Counted from the first letter of the stretch, positions 8,410 to 17,387 are shown. The stretch: 41,786 bases of DNA from Hyphomicrobiales bacterium (GCA_900470285.1 UCAG01000018.1:1-41786); one strand, 5' to 3'. Program-made: numbers and translations. Notes: a model not told the origin generated them from the sequence alone.

Positions 8410-9330
8410 TCAAAACTGGTCATTATCGATTGCCTCCACAATATAATCGATCAGAACACGCACTCGATTAGGCAAATAGCTTCTTGAAGGATAAACCAGC
8501 TGAATTGACGGGCCGGGCGCATCCTGCCCCTGCATCAGTTGCGTAAGCAACCCGTTTTCCAACCCTTGTCTGGCGTAGATTGCAGGTGTTTGAGCGATCC
8601 CTATACCAGCAATAACAGCGTCAATCATGGCATCACCGTTGGTGAAGCTTGCCACAGACCGCCGGGTATCGATGACAACTTCGTCCGCTCCTTGGGTGTA
8701 AACCATCGGCTTCGGCCGTCCGGATGGAAGCAGAAAGGATATCAGTCTATTCGACAGGAGATCCGACGGCTTCGTTGGGTGGCCGTGGCGCTGAAGACAG
8801 GAAGTGCTAACAAATGTTCCCATCCTGATCCGCCCCAGTGATTTCACCACAAGTTCCGAGTCGGTCAGATCACCCAGACGCAAAGCCAGATCAACCCCTT
8901 CCGCAACGAGATTGACAAGTTGATCATTCATTCTGACCTCGACGGTAAGCCCGGGATGTCTTTCCAGAAACGATGCAAGATGCGGCAAAAATAACGAGCG
9001 TCCCAATGTCATAGGCATATCTATTCTAATCAGTCCGCTCAGTTCCGTTGGGCTGCCGCCAATGACGGCCTGCATTTCATCCAGTTCCCAAACCCAGCGG
9101 CTTGCCCGGGCATACAAATCATTCCCCTCATCAGTCAGGCTGACGTTACGCGTCGTTCGATGAAAGAGCCGCACCCCGAGCCTGTTTTCCAGATGCCGAA
9201 TGGACTTTGAAACAGCGGACGGTGCTTGCCCCAGAGATTCAGCGGCACGAACAAAACTCAATGTTTCAGCTACGCGGATGAATTCTTCGATACCGCCTGC
9301 TTTTTGAACCAGTCTCTGATTATTGCTCAT
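8410..9330 (-). CDS. LysR-family transcriptional regulator
   Basis: 306-residue regulator. The HTH spans about residues 10-70 (F-I-R-V-A-E-T-L-S-F-V-R-A-A-E-S-L and S-A-V-S-K-S-I-R-H-L-E-N-R-L-G-V-R-L-F-H-R-T-T-R). The effector domain follows with V-D-L-A-L-R-L-G-D-L-T-D-S-E. The start is taken at 9330 (M-S-N-N-Q-R) because the ORF's extra 32 N-terminal residues up to 9426 would overlap the divergent oxidoreductase start and do not look like LysR. It is divergent from the MDR oxidoreductase at 9426 and probably controls it. The stop lies about 10 bases from an IS6 scar. Confidence 0.88.
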   Translation of the reverse strand: MSNNQRLVQKAGGIEEFIRVAETLSFVRAAESLGQAPSAVSKSIRHLENRLGVRLFHRTTRNVSLTDEGNDLYARASRWVWELDEMQAVIGGSPTELSGLIRIDMPMTLGRSLFLPHLASFLERHPGLTVEVRMNDQLVNLVAEGVDLALRLGDLTDSELVVKSLGRIRMGTFVSTSCLQRHGHPTKPSDLLSNRLISFLLPSGRPKPMVYTQGADEVVIDTRRSVASFTNGDAMIDAVIAGIGIAQTPAIYARQGLENGLLTQLMQGQDAPGPSIQLVYPSRSYLPNRVRVLIDYIVEAIDNDQF

Positions 9331-9367
9331 GGAGAAATAGTCTCTTATTTTTTGATGCCTTTGATGA

Positions 9368-9388
9368 ATTTTAGCACTGCAATAAAAT
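9368..9388. promoter_or_regulatory. Candidate LysR-type operator (T-N11-A)
   Basis: ATTTTA at 9368-9373 and TAAAAT at 9383-9388 form an inverted repeat around GCACTGCAA and contain a T-N11-A core. It lies midway in the 95-base gap between the divergent LysR gene (start 9330) and the oxidoreductase (start 9426), where the regulator would be expected to bind. Confidence 0.45.
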
Positions 9389-9425
9389 ACGTCCACCGAC
9401 ATTTTTTGAAGCAAAGGTTTATTCA

Positions 9426-10433
9426 ATGAAAGCTGTCATCGCAATCGAACAGGGTGGCCCGGAAGTTCTCCAACTGACAGATATTCCCGTACCGGCTCCT
9501 GCTGACGGACAGGTTCGGGTGAAGGTTATCGCATCCAGCCTCAACCCCATTGATACCAAGGTACGCAAGGCGAAGCTGCCCATGACGCCGGCAACATTCC
9601 CCGCCATTCTGCAAACCGATCTGGCAGGCATCGTAGATGCCGTCGGTCCCGGCACAACTCAGTTCAAGATCGGTGACGAGGTTTTTGGCTTTTCCGGTGG
9701 TTTTCGCGGGTCAAACGGCGATGTTCCGGGTGCACTCTCGGAATATGCAATAGCCGATGCCGCGCTGATCGCGCGCAAGCCTGTCAATCTCGGCTTTCGT
9801 GAAGCAGCATCCCTTCCGTTGGTTGCTACAACAGCATGGAAAGCACTGTTTGAGAAAGTGACTTTGACACCCGCCACTAGGGTATTAATCACAGGTGGTG
9901 CTGGCGGCGTTGGCTATATGGCAGTACAACTCGCCAATATAGCGGGTGCCAAAGTGATAGCTGCAACGCGGTCAGCAGAAAGTAGCATGCTGGCGATTGA
10001 AGCCGGCGCAACGGCCTGTGTCGATCTTTCTCAGACAAGTCCGCAGGATGTTATAGATAATTACACTGACGGTAAGGGCTTTGACGTGATCTTCGACACT
10101 GTTGGCGGTGAAGCACTTGATTCTGCTTTCAAAATGGTTCGCCCCTCGGGGGATATTGTGACTGTGGTCGGTGCAGCCAGCCATAATCTGGCACCGCTTT
10201 ATCTCAAGGGCGCGAACTTGCATATGGTTCTCGTGCTGACGCCGATAATGTTCGGAATGAACAAGGAAAAGCAAGGCGAAATCCTCGAACGCATTGCGCA
10301 GCTCGCCGAAGCGGGCAAACTCAAACCACGGCTTGATCCGCAACGATTTGCACTAAGCCAAACGGCCGATGCACATCATAAATATGAAGCCGGTCAGGCC
10401 AAAGGCAAAATTGTCATCGACGTCGCTTCTTAG
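9426..10433 (+). CDS. NADPH:quinone oxidoreductase-like MDR family protein
   Basis: 335-residue medium-chain dehydrogenase/reductase, zinc-independent quinone oxidoreductase type. The N-terminal GroES-like domain starts M-K-A-V-I-A-I-E-Q-G-G-P-E-V-L and contains S-S-L-N-P-I-D-T-K. The Rossmann glycine motif is L-I-T-G-G-A-G-G-V-G near residue 155. The C-terminus G-K-I-V-I-D-V is complete. I do not see the cysteine and histidine ligands of zinc alcohol dehydrogenases. It probably reduces quinones or enones with NADPH. Its divergent LysR partner suggests induction by its substrate. Functionally it resembles the old yellow enzyme/LysR pair 3 kb upstream. Confidence 0.87.
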   Translation: MKAVIAIEQGGPEVLQLTDIPVPAPADGQVRVKVIASSLNPIDTKVRKAKLPMTPATFPAILQTDLAGIVDAVGPGTTQFKIGDEVFGFSGGFRGSNGDVPGALSEYAIADAALIARKPVNLGFREAASLPLVATTAWKALFEKVTLTPATRVLITGGAGGVGYMAVQLANIAGAKVIAATRSAESSMLAIEAGATACVDLSQTSPQDVIDNYTDGKGFDVIFDTVGGEALDSAFKMVRPSGDIVTVVGAASHNLAPLYLKGANLHMVLVLTPIMFGMNKEKQGEILERIAQLAEAGKLKPRLDPQRFALSQTADAHHKYEAGQAKGKIVIDVAS

Positions 10434-10907
10434 ACAGGCTTGTATCAAAAGATACGCGACGTAGCCGGACATCGCCGGAATGGTCCCTCCGGGACTGTTC
10501 CGCTCCCTTAAAGCCGGATCGTTTTCCGTAGAAGAATGTTCCGGCAGTACATTCTCTACTGTTGAGTTGTGAAGGTTTTGATGGGGCAGACGTCCCTCCC
10601 CGATGGTCTTGATATGGCAGAATAGCGGTTTTCAATACCATATTATTGAGGCGTCCATCCCATCACAACCCGCTGTGGTTGAGGCTGGTGCGGAGCATGA
10701 GCGCGATATTTGAAGAAGAATTCTGAAAAAAATGATTGATCTATAAAGACAAACCCCAATGCCAGCCCCTTCGGGTGCAGGTGTCTGGTTTAACCGCAGC
10801 CTGTATACAGGCATTTCCATACTGTAATAACTGCCAGTTGCGCTGGGGCAATCATACTGCGTTTTTAGATTGAACTTTTTTCAATAAGTTCTGCGCAGGA
10901 GCTAAAA
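10434..10907. other. Intergenic stretch, no gene seen
   Basis: 474 bases between the oxidoreductase and the autotransporter cluster. It holds an imperfect palindrome at 10476-10502 (arms CGGAA..GTCCC and GGGAC..TTCCG around TCC), 40 bases after the stop, a possible but T-tail-less terminator. A short GTATC/GATAC hairpin is at 10442-10454. Fragments in different frames look like decayed coding sequence but match nothing I recognise. The autotransporter promoter is presumably near the right end. Confidence 0.4.
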
Positions 10908-11120
10908 TTGTCCGCTGTCTCCAAATCCCATCCTCACAGGTACTCAACAGTCACTAAACGCGCTTTCGCTTTGGCGCGCTCTGTGTCGCTCCTCGCAATT
11001 TTAAGCGCTGTCAGTGTTTTCATATTTGTGCTGTCAAGACCATCATTCAGCCAAACTGTGGGCGGGGATGGAGCGGGCGGCACACTCAAAGGCACCGTCG
11101 GCTTCAAGGCCAGGTGGTAA
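10908..11120 (+). CDS. Mini-autotransporter: signal leader fused to beta-barrel C-terminal strand
   Basis: 70 codons from a TTG start with an AGGAG Shine-Dalgarno six bases upstream. Residues about 1-48 look like a long autotransporter or adhesin leader: a basic N-region (K-S-H-P-H-R-Y, T-K-R), then a hydrophobic stretch A-R-S-V-S-L-L-A-I-L-S-A-V-S-V-F-I-F, then S-F-S-Q. After a short T-V-G-G-D-G-A-G-G-T-L-K the protein ends G-T-V-G-F-K-A-R-W, the BAM-recognised terminal strand of local autotransporters. The whole passenger and all other barrel strands are absent. The likeliest origin is an in-frame deletion of a larger autotransporter. The frame and ribosome-binding site are intact, so a short exported peptide could still be made. 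It precedes the full autotransporter by 80 bases. Confidence 0.55.
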   Translation: MSAVSKSHPHRYSTVTKRAFALARSVSLLAILSAVSVFIFVLSRPSFSQTVGGDGAGGTLKGTVGFKARW

Positions 11121-11200
11121 AAAAGGACGGAGAGCCTTCTCTCCATCTTTTCCAATTTTAAGAACAAATTATTTGCAATTGTCCATTTAGGGGCTTCCCG

Positions 11201-14200
11201 ATGCATTTATCACTCTATAGCCGCCGCCCGATCCGTAACGTGCTGCTTTCAGGGGTCGCAGCCGGTGCGCTGCTTTGTACAGCGCAGGCCTCTGCCACTG
11301 ATGGATGCGTTACAGCCAGTGACTATTGCATGGACAACGGAAGTGCGGAACAGGCGCTTGAAACCGAAACGTCAAATCCTGATCGCGAAGACTACACCCG
11401 CAGCCGAGTTTCTGCATCGATTAATGCAGCGCCCGTTGCCGATACTTGGACCGGTGCCACCAATACTGACTGGTTCACCGCATCTAACTGGGCCTCGGGA
11501 ACAGTGCCGACAACAGGCATAGTTACAGTCAGCGGTACTACAACCGCCACAGCACCGGTCATAGACGGACAAACCGCTCAAGCCGATTATTTCATCATTG
11601 GCAGTGGCAACAGCACGACCTTGACCGGTGGTAGCCTTACTATACAAAATGGGGGTCAGTTGAACCTGACCGGCACTGTTGGAAACGCTGACACCTTTAT
11701 ATCGGGCGATAATCCGGTTGTTACAGTGACAGGGCAAGGCTCAAAGCTGACGACGAAACCAACTGCTAATATTGTGGTTGGGTCGACCAACGGAACAGGC
11801 CAAGGCAATGGCACTCTCGAAATACTCGATGGTGCGGAAGTAAACATTGGTGGTATTACGATTGGCAGCAACAATGCAAAAGCTTCCACGTTGAGAGTAA
11901 ATGGGCCCGGTTCTTCATTGACGATAGGTGCCGCTGCCGGTTGGTTTGGTATCAGAGCTACGCCGAATACAATCGTTGAAGTGAGCGACGGCGGGAAAAT
12001 AGCCGGTCAACTGGGCGGTCTTTACAACGTCGCACTCACGGCAACAGGGGCGGGTTCCTTGGTCAGCCTGTCCGGCGGTAATGCGGAGATGCTAACGAAT
12101 GAGCAAGCCAGACTTAATGTTTTAGACGGAGCCATCTTCCAGCTGAGCGGCACCAATAATTTTCGTTTTGGCGGGCAAGCGACGATTGATGGCACTGGAT
12201 CTGCATTCAGTCACCAAGGCACAGCCAGCGTCCAATTCGGTTCCGGTGGTATTGCAGGTATCCTGATCGTTTCCAATGGCGGGGCATTTCAAACAGTAAA
12301 TACACTCCAACTCGGCAATTTTTTTGGAGAGGTCGGTATACTGAACATCGGCGCGGCACCGGATGCCACGGCCGTTGCGCCAGGCGGTGTAACTGCGGGT
12401 GACGGTATAAACGTGAATGCCGGATCAACGATTAATTTCAATCATACTGCGCCGGACTACATATTCTCGTCTGCTGTAAGTTCCGAAGCAGTAAATACCG
12501 GTGCCATCAATCAGATATCGGGCACGACCATATTAACCGCTAACAGCAGTTTTACCGGCGTGGTTACAATTACGGGCGGTATTCTGCAGTTTGGCAATGA
12601 TACACCTACCGGCAGTCTGGCAACAAACAATATCATTACCGGTACCGACCTCACACATAAAGGCACGCTGGCTTTCGGCCGGTCCGGCACTTACAATTAC
12701 TTCAAGACTATCACAGGCACCGGCAGTGTAATGAGTGCCGGTTCGGCCATAACGGCCCTGACTGCTGATAACAGCTATTCCGGTGGCACTGTATTTTCCC
12801 GCGGTGGCTTTGCCGTCACCGCCGATAGCAAGCTTGGTGATCTGGCCGGCGGGCTTACCTTCGATGGCGGTACACTGGAAATCATTGGCACAGCGATGAA
12901 CTCAACGAACCGTACTATCGATTGGGCAGCAGGCGGCGGCGGTTTTGCTATTGACGATGCAGCGAATATTTTCACTGTTGCACAGACTTTGGCGGCTGGC
13001 GGTGCATTAACCAAGCTGGGCGCTGGCACACTTATTTTGACTGCCGATAATAGCTACACCGGTGGCACGACAGTTTTTGAAGGCACTCTGAGAGTAGCCC
13101 GTGACAGCAATCTTGGTGACGCCACTGGTATTCTAACTCTCGACGGCGGCACATTCGTGAACACGACCGCTATGACAAGTGGTCGCGCGGTGAGCGTGAC
13201 AGCGAGGGGAGGTATCTTGAAGACCGATGCCAATCTCACGCTGACGGGCACATTTGATGCCATAGATGGTAGCTGGCACAAAACAGGTGCCGGGGAATTG
13301 ATTTTCGATACGTCATCAACAGGCGATCTGGGTTTTAACGGCAATATTGATGCGGGCAAGGTAACGATAAAGGGGGCGTTAAAGAACGATTTCTATGTCA
13401 ATGACGAAGGCATCCTTGCTATCGACGGCATGCAGGATGGTGATGTCTATGTGCAGCAAGGTGGCACGGTCATGGGTTCCGGCACGGTTAACTCGAACGT
13501 GAAAATCGCCGACAACGGCATTTTGAGGGGCGCATCCGGGAACACGCTGACGGTCAATCACAATCTCACTCTCAGCGGAAACAGCCAGATCGATTTAACG
13601 CTCGGTGCGCCGAGTATGGTGGCGCTCTATAATGTTAAGGGCAATGTCACACTCAATGGTACGCTCAACATCACCGATGGCGGCGGTTTTGGCCCCGGTC
13701 TTTACCGGCTTATCGACTATTTAGGTGATCTGACGGGTAACGGACTGACAATAGGCTCGATTCCAGGCAACGACCCAAGTCGTATGTGGATCGATACGGA
13801 TCTGGCCGGTAAGCATGTGAATCTTATGAGCAGTTATGGCGTCAAGCTCAACGTCTGGGATGGCGGCGACGGCGTTTGGAATTTGGCGGCCGACCATTCC
13901 AACGATGTATGGACCGACAATGGTGCCAACATTAAAGGCCCTTATGATCAGGGATCGTTTGCCTTGTTCCGTGGTGGGGCGGGTAACGTGGTCATCAACA
14001 ATGGTTCAGGCAATGTGACTGCTGCCGGAATGCAGTTTACCAGCAACGGCTATGTGTTGAGAGGCGATGCGATCGATCTTGACAATACTGCGCAGCCGAT
14101 CATTCGTGTGGGCGACGGCAGTGATGCAGGCAAGGTCATGAACGCAACCATTGAGGCCGAACTCACAGGTTCCAAGGGGCTCAACAAGACCGATTATGGT

Positions 14201-16324
14201 ATGTTGATCTTGACCGGTGCAAACCGCTACACCGGTGGCACGACGGTGACGGGTGGGATCTTGCAGGTCGGCAATGGTGGTACGACCGGCAGCATTGATG
14301 GTAATGTCAATCTTACGAGTGATGTCCATGGCCATGGCACTCTTGCCTTCTATCGTCAGGATCCGACGAGCTTCGCCGGTGATATCTCTGGTGTAGGCAA
14401 TGTTGTCCAAAAAGGCGGTGGCATCATCACCTTCAGCGGCAACAACACATATTCCGGCGGGCTGACAGTAGAGCAAGGCACCGCTAAAGCCGGTATCGCC
14501 GACAATGCCTTTGGTTCGGGCAATGTGTCGATCAAAGGCGATGCAAAACTTGATCTGGACGGCTTTAACGAAACGGTTGGCAATCTGATCGGCGAACAGT
14601 CGGGCGACGGTGATATCACACTCGGTTCCGGCACCCTCACGCTTAATCAGAACCTGCATGGCGACTTCTCTGGTTCGATCTCCGGTACTGGCGGTATCAC
14701 CAAAAACGGTGATGGCGATCTGATACTTTATGGCCAGAACCATTATTCGGGTACCACGACTGTCAACAAAGGTGATCTGGTACAAGGGGCTGTTGGCGGT
14801 TTCTCGGCCGCGTCCGCCTTTGCGGTAGTAAACGGCGCTTCGATCAGACTTGGCGGCTTTGATACGACGCTGGCTGCGCTCTCAAATGGCGGTGATATTT
14901 ATTTCGGCGGTACGAGCGGAGCCGTGCTTAATGTCGCGGGAAATTACACGGGCAATGGCGGTACGCTACATATGTCGGCGGTACTGGGCGACGACAATTC
15001 CCTGACAGATCGAATGAATGTCAATGGCGATACATCCGGCACCAGCCAGATTGCTGTTAACAACCGCCAAGGCTTTGGCGGCAAGACCAGCAACGGCATC
15101 GAGATTATTAAAGTTGACGGCAATTCGGACGGCATCTTTACGCTTAACGGCGATTACAAGACCAAAGACGGTAAGCAGGCAATCATGACTGACTCTGCCT
15201 ATGCCTACACCCTGCAGAAGGGTGGCATCAACACGCCAAATGACGGCAACTGGTATCTGGTCAGCCAAATGATCAAAGATGTTCCGGTCGATCCGGATTG
15301 CAAAAAGACCAATAGCTGCCCTGTACCACCCGATCCGGATCGCTTCAGCCCGGCAGCACCGGTTTATGAATCCTACACTGCCACCCTGCAGGCTCTGAAT
15401 AAACTGCCGACACTGCAGCAACGTGTGGGTGAACGCTATCTGGGCGACAGCAATCAGATCAACTCCGGTGCGACTGACAGTAAGGCCGTCTGGGGTCGCA
15501 TCGAAGGCGGGCATAACCGTCAGGCAAACAGTTCGACAGCAGGCGACCTGCATCAGGAGATCAACACCTTTATCATGCAGGCCGGTGTGGATGGGCAGTT
15601 CTATGAGAATGAAAATGGCAAGCTGATTGCCGGTATTACCGGTCAATATGGCAACGCCCGCTCACATATCGACAACCGGACCGGCGACGGTTCAGGTTCT
15701 GTCAACACGCAAGGATGGGGGCTTGGTGCAACGACTACGTGGTACGATACGTCCGGCTTCTATGTCGATGCGCAGGCGCAGGCCAACTGGTATGACAGCG
15801 ATCTTGGTATTGATGCTGTTAATCCGACGCTCAGAAACGGAAACAAGAGCTTCGGTTATGCCATGAGCCTTGAAGCCGGCCAACGCATTGCAATCGATCA
15901 GAGCTGGTCACTGACACCACAAACGCAGCTCATATGGTCAGCGGTGGATTTTGATACTTTTACCGATAGCTATGGCGCCCGTATCTCCAATAGAAGCGGC
16001 GATAGCCTGACAGCACGGCTCGGCCTTGCAGCCCACTATGCCGACAGCTTCACGGGTTCTGACGGACGGTTAGTCAATACAAGCGTCTATGGCATTGCCA
16101 ATCTCTATCAGGAACTCATGGGCGACGCGCGGATAAACTATGCCGGCACGCCTATGACAACCGGCAGTGACAGGACGTGGGGCGGCATCGGTGCGGGCGG
16201 TAGCTATGTCTGGGCCGACAACAAATATGCACTCTATGGTGAAGGCACTATCAACACTTCTCTCAACCACTTTGCTGACAGTTATGCATTCAAAGGAACC
16301 GTAGGGTTCAGGGCCAAGTGGTAG
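11201..16324 (+). CDS. Large type Va autotransporter adhesin-like protein
   Basis: 1707-residue outer-membrane autotransporter. A signal peptide spans about residues 1-32 (R-R-P-I-R-N-V-L-L-S-G-V-A-A-G-A-L-L, then A-Q-A-S-A). The passenger (about 80-1350) is a glycine- and threonine-rich beta-helix with repeated T-A-D-N-S-Y-S/T-G-G-T units, the passenger-associated transport repeat pattern, near residues 523-545, 611-630, 1003-1020 and 1082-1095. A linker with P-V-P-P-D-P-D-R-F and T-L-Q-A-L-N-K-L-P-T-L leads to a pertactin-type beta-barrel from about 1428, ending GTVGFRAKW. Two close cysteine pairs (D-G-C..D-Y-C near the N-terminus; D-C-K-K-T-N-S-C before the barrel) are unusual for autotransporter passengers. 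The ATG at 11201 follows AGGGG. It is probably a surface adhesin or autoaggregation factor; the receptor is unknown. Confidence 0.9.
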   Translation: MHLSLYSRRPIRNVLLSGVAAGALLCTAQASATDGCVTASDYCMDNGSAEQALETETSNPDREDYTRSRVSASINAAPVADTWTGATNTDWFTASNWASGTVPTTGIVTVSGTTTATAPVIDGQTAQADYFIIGSGNSTTLTGGSLTIQNGGQLNLTGTVGNADTFISGDNPVVTVTGQGSKLTTKPTANIVVGSTNGTGQGNGTLEILDGAEVNIGGITIGSNNAKASTLRVNGPGSSLTIGAAAGWFGIRATPNTIVEVSDGGKIAGQLGGLYNVALTATGAGSLVSLSGGNAEMLTNEQARLNVLDGAIFQLSGTNNFRFGGQATIDGTGSAFSHQGTASVQFGSGGIAGILIVSNGGAFQTVNTLQLGNFFGEVGILNIGAAPDATAVAPGGVTAGDGINVNAGSTINFNHTAPDYIFSSAVSSEAVNTGAINQISGTTILTANSSFTGVVTITGGILQFGNDTPTGSLATNNIITGTDLTHKGTLAFGRSGTYNYFKTITGTGSVMSAGSAITALTADNSYSGGTVFSRGGFAVTADSKLGDLAGGLTFDGGTLEIIGTAMNSTNRTIDWAAGGGGFAIDDAANIFTVAQTLAAGGALTKLGAGTLILTADNSYTGGTTVFEGTLRVARDSNLGDATGILTLDGGTFVNTTAMTSGRAVSVTARGGILKTDANLTLTGTFDAIDGSWHKTGAGELIFDTSSTGDLGFNGNIDAGKVTIKGALKNDFYVNDEGILAIDGMQDGDVYVQQGGTVMGSGTVNSNVKIADNGILRGASGNTLTVNHNLTLSGNSQIDLTLGAPSMVALYNVKGNVTLNGTLNITDGGGFGPGLYRLIDYLGDLTGNGLTIGSIPGNDPSRMWIDTDLAGKHVNLMSSYGVKLNVWDGGDGVWNLAADHSNDVWTDNGANIKGPYDQGSFALFRGGAGNVVINNGSGNVTAAGMQFTSNGYVLRGDAIDLDNTAQPIIRVGDGSDAGKVMNATIEAELTGSKGLNKTDYGMLILTGANRYTGGTTVTGGILQVGNGGTTGSIDGNVNLTSDVHGHGTLAFYRQDPTSFAGDISGVGNVVQKGGGIITFSGNNTYSGGLTVEQGTAKAGIADNAFGSGNVSIKGDAKLDLDGFNETVGNLIGEQSGDGDITLGSGTLTLNQNLHGDFSGSISGTGGITKNGDGDLILYGQNHYSGTTTVNKGDLVQGAVGGFSAASAFAVVNGASIRLGGFDTTLAALSNGGDIYFGGTSGAVLNVAGNYTGNGGTLHMSAVLGDDNSLTDRMNVNGDTSGTSQIAVNNRQGFGGKTSNGIEIIKVDGNSDGIFTLNGDYKTKDGKQAIMTDSAYAYTLQKGGINTPNDGNWYLVSQMIKDVPVDPDCKKTNSCPVPPDPDRFSPAAPVYESYTATLQALNKLPTLQQRVGERYLGDSNQINSGATDSKAVWGRIEGGHNRQANSSTAGDLHQEINTFIMQAGVDGQFYENENGKLIAGITGQYGNARSHIDNRTGDGSGSVNTQGWGLGATTTWYDTSGFYVDAQAQANWYDSDLGIDAVNPTLRNGNKSFGYAMSLEAGQRIAIDQSWSLTPQTQLIWSAVDFDTFTDSYGARISNRSGDSLTARLGLAAHYADSFTGSDGRLVNTSVYGIANLYQELMGDARINYAGTPMTTGSDRTWGGIGAGGSYVWADNKYALYGEGTINTSLNHFADSYAFKGTVGFRAKW

Positions 16325-16508
16325 GTTTTTCCGTGATGCTGGATCAAAGTTAAGGTTCCGGCACCCTCCAGTTTGTTCAAGGCAGGGGATTATTCAATTC
16401 GAACAAAGCGCCCACTAACGCCGAACAGATAACAATCTTATTAGAGCCGTCTTGTCTTATTGTTTAACATCACGGCCATTTGATAAATTTTGCCATTTTG
16501 CACATATT
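16325..16508. other. Autotransporter 3' flank, no gene
   Basis: Composition drops to AT-rich after about 16400. I see no clear intrinsic terminator after the autotransporter stop and no credible coding sequence before the inverted-repeat element. Confidence 0.4.
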
Positions 16509-16606
16509 TGGTCTGCCCCATCGGGTATCTGACTCCAACTCCGGTACTAGAGTTCAGACCGAGTATGCACTAATATTGAATCCAGATCACCCAATGGGGC
16601 AGACCA
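16509..16606. mobile_element. 98-bp MITE-like element with terminal inverted repeats
   Basis: The left end TGGTCTGCCCCAT at 16509-16521 is the exact reverse complement of ATGGGGCAGACCA at 16594-16606. Similarity continues inward with mismatches to about 22-24 bases per arm (GGGTATCTG against CAGATCACCC). The TG...CA outer ends and CTGCCCC core resemble IS3-family termini as I remember them. The 50-base interior encodes nothing. No target duplication is obvious. It may be a miniature derivative of an IS or a large stem-loop; the right arm lies at the end of a truncated minus-strand reading frame. Confidence 0.5.
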
Positions 16607-16745
16607 GTTGTAATCGGTTTATTAGCTTCAAATTTTCAATTATATTCTGCTTCGCATTGTTCTCATGTTCAACACTTGCTGCACTCACCATACTTAATCC
16701 CGTTGCAATAATGTCTACACCAGCCGTTTTACTGAGGTTTTTCAT
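16587..16745 (-). pseudogene. Truncated small exported-protein remnant
   Basis: The minus-strand frame starts M-K-N-L-S-K-T-A-G-V-D-I-I-A-T-G-L-S-M-V-S-A-A-S, like a weakened signal peptide, followed by polar E-N-N-A-K-Q-N. It runs directly into the right terminal repeat of the 16509-16606 element, where its last residues C-P-I-G and stop are encoded. This suggests that the element cut a small secreted-protein gene. The N-terminal resemblance is weak and the ribosome-binding site is poor. Confidence 0.3.
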
Positions 16746-16821
16746 GGTGTTATTATGTTTTAAGCAGTTTAAAATTAAATAAAAATAATATATACACAAC
16801 TTCAGCATAGGTTTAGCTTAA

Positions 16822-17380
16822 CTAAAAATAACAAATTGAATTTTCTGCATAAAATTTTTCAATTTGTCTAAAATTTTCATAGCCAATGTGTCTAATCATA
16901 CAGGTGGCATTATTATATTTTTGCAAACTTTGATTTATAGCTTGAAACCCAAATCTTTCGTAGAATTTCGTATTTATCTCGGCATAAAGAACGAATGTAC
17001 TAATTTTTAATTTTTTTTGATATTCTTCAATTATTGATTGCAATAATTTACTTGAATATCCACGCAAGCGCTCATCGTGTTTTGTTGCTAGTGATCCTAA
17101 CCCTATAGCCAATAAGTTATCTAATGAAGGAAGACTATAAACTATAATTGAGCTTACTAATTTATGATTATGCTCGATAATGTACCAAATACCTTTTTGG
17201 TATTTAATTGAATCTCTGCATTCGTTCATATATTCATCAAGACTATAATTTTTTCCCCCAAACATCTATTCCCATCAAATATACTTCATCCATTTCATCT
17301 TTGTTGGCTTCACGGATAATGAATCCATCAATTTCAAATGGAGGAATTATTTCTGGTCTTCTTAGTGTACCAATGCTCAT
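16822..17380 (-). pseudogene. GNAT acetyltransferase gene with homopolymer frameshift
   Basis: The open part (16822-17265) has GNAT features: motif A with L-G-S-L-A-T-K-H-D-E-R-L-R-G-Y-S-S-K-L-L and motif B with F-Y-E-R-F-G-F-Q. Upstream in another frame, an ATG at 17380 gives M-S-I-G-T-L-R-R-P-E-I-I-P-P-F-E-I-D-G-F, then I-I-R-E-A-N-K-D-E-M-D-E-V-Y and G-I-D-V-W, a typical GNAT N-terminus. The two frames join at G5A6 on the minus strand (17249-17259). Removing one base gives exactly 186 codons and a continuous D-V-W-G-K-N-Y-S-L-D-E-Y-M. The gene is much more AT-rich than neighbouring core genes, which suggests transfer. It is either a real frameshift, a slippage switch or a sequencing error. 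Confidence 0.65.
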
Positions 17381-17387
17381 GCAACAC

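Noticed and set aside
10476-10502. Palindrome as an intrinsic terminator after the MDR gene
   Set aside because: The stem has two mismatched steps and no T-run, so it is only described within the intergenic entry.
10581-10591. ATGGGGCAGAC match to the 16.5-kb element end
   Set aside because: Only 11 bases match and no second arm is seen nearby, so it is not listed as an element, only mentioned as a possible end.
14006-14785. Long minus-strand ORF (259 codons) inside the autotransporter
   Set aside because: It is antisense to the repetitive passenger coding region and shows no recognisable domain; low-complexity coding DNA commonly leaves open antisense frames.
16480-16782. 100-codon plus-strand ORF with a hydrophobic C-terminal half
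   Set aside because: It crosses the whole inverted-repeat element and uses its arms as coding sequence; no ribosome-binding site or family match. The hydrophobic part is antisense to a better minus-strand candidate.
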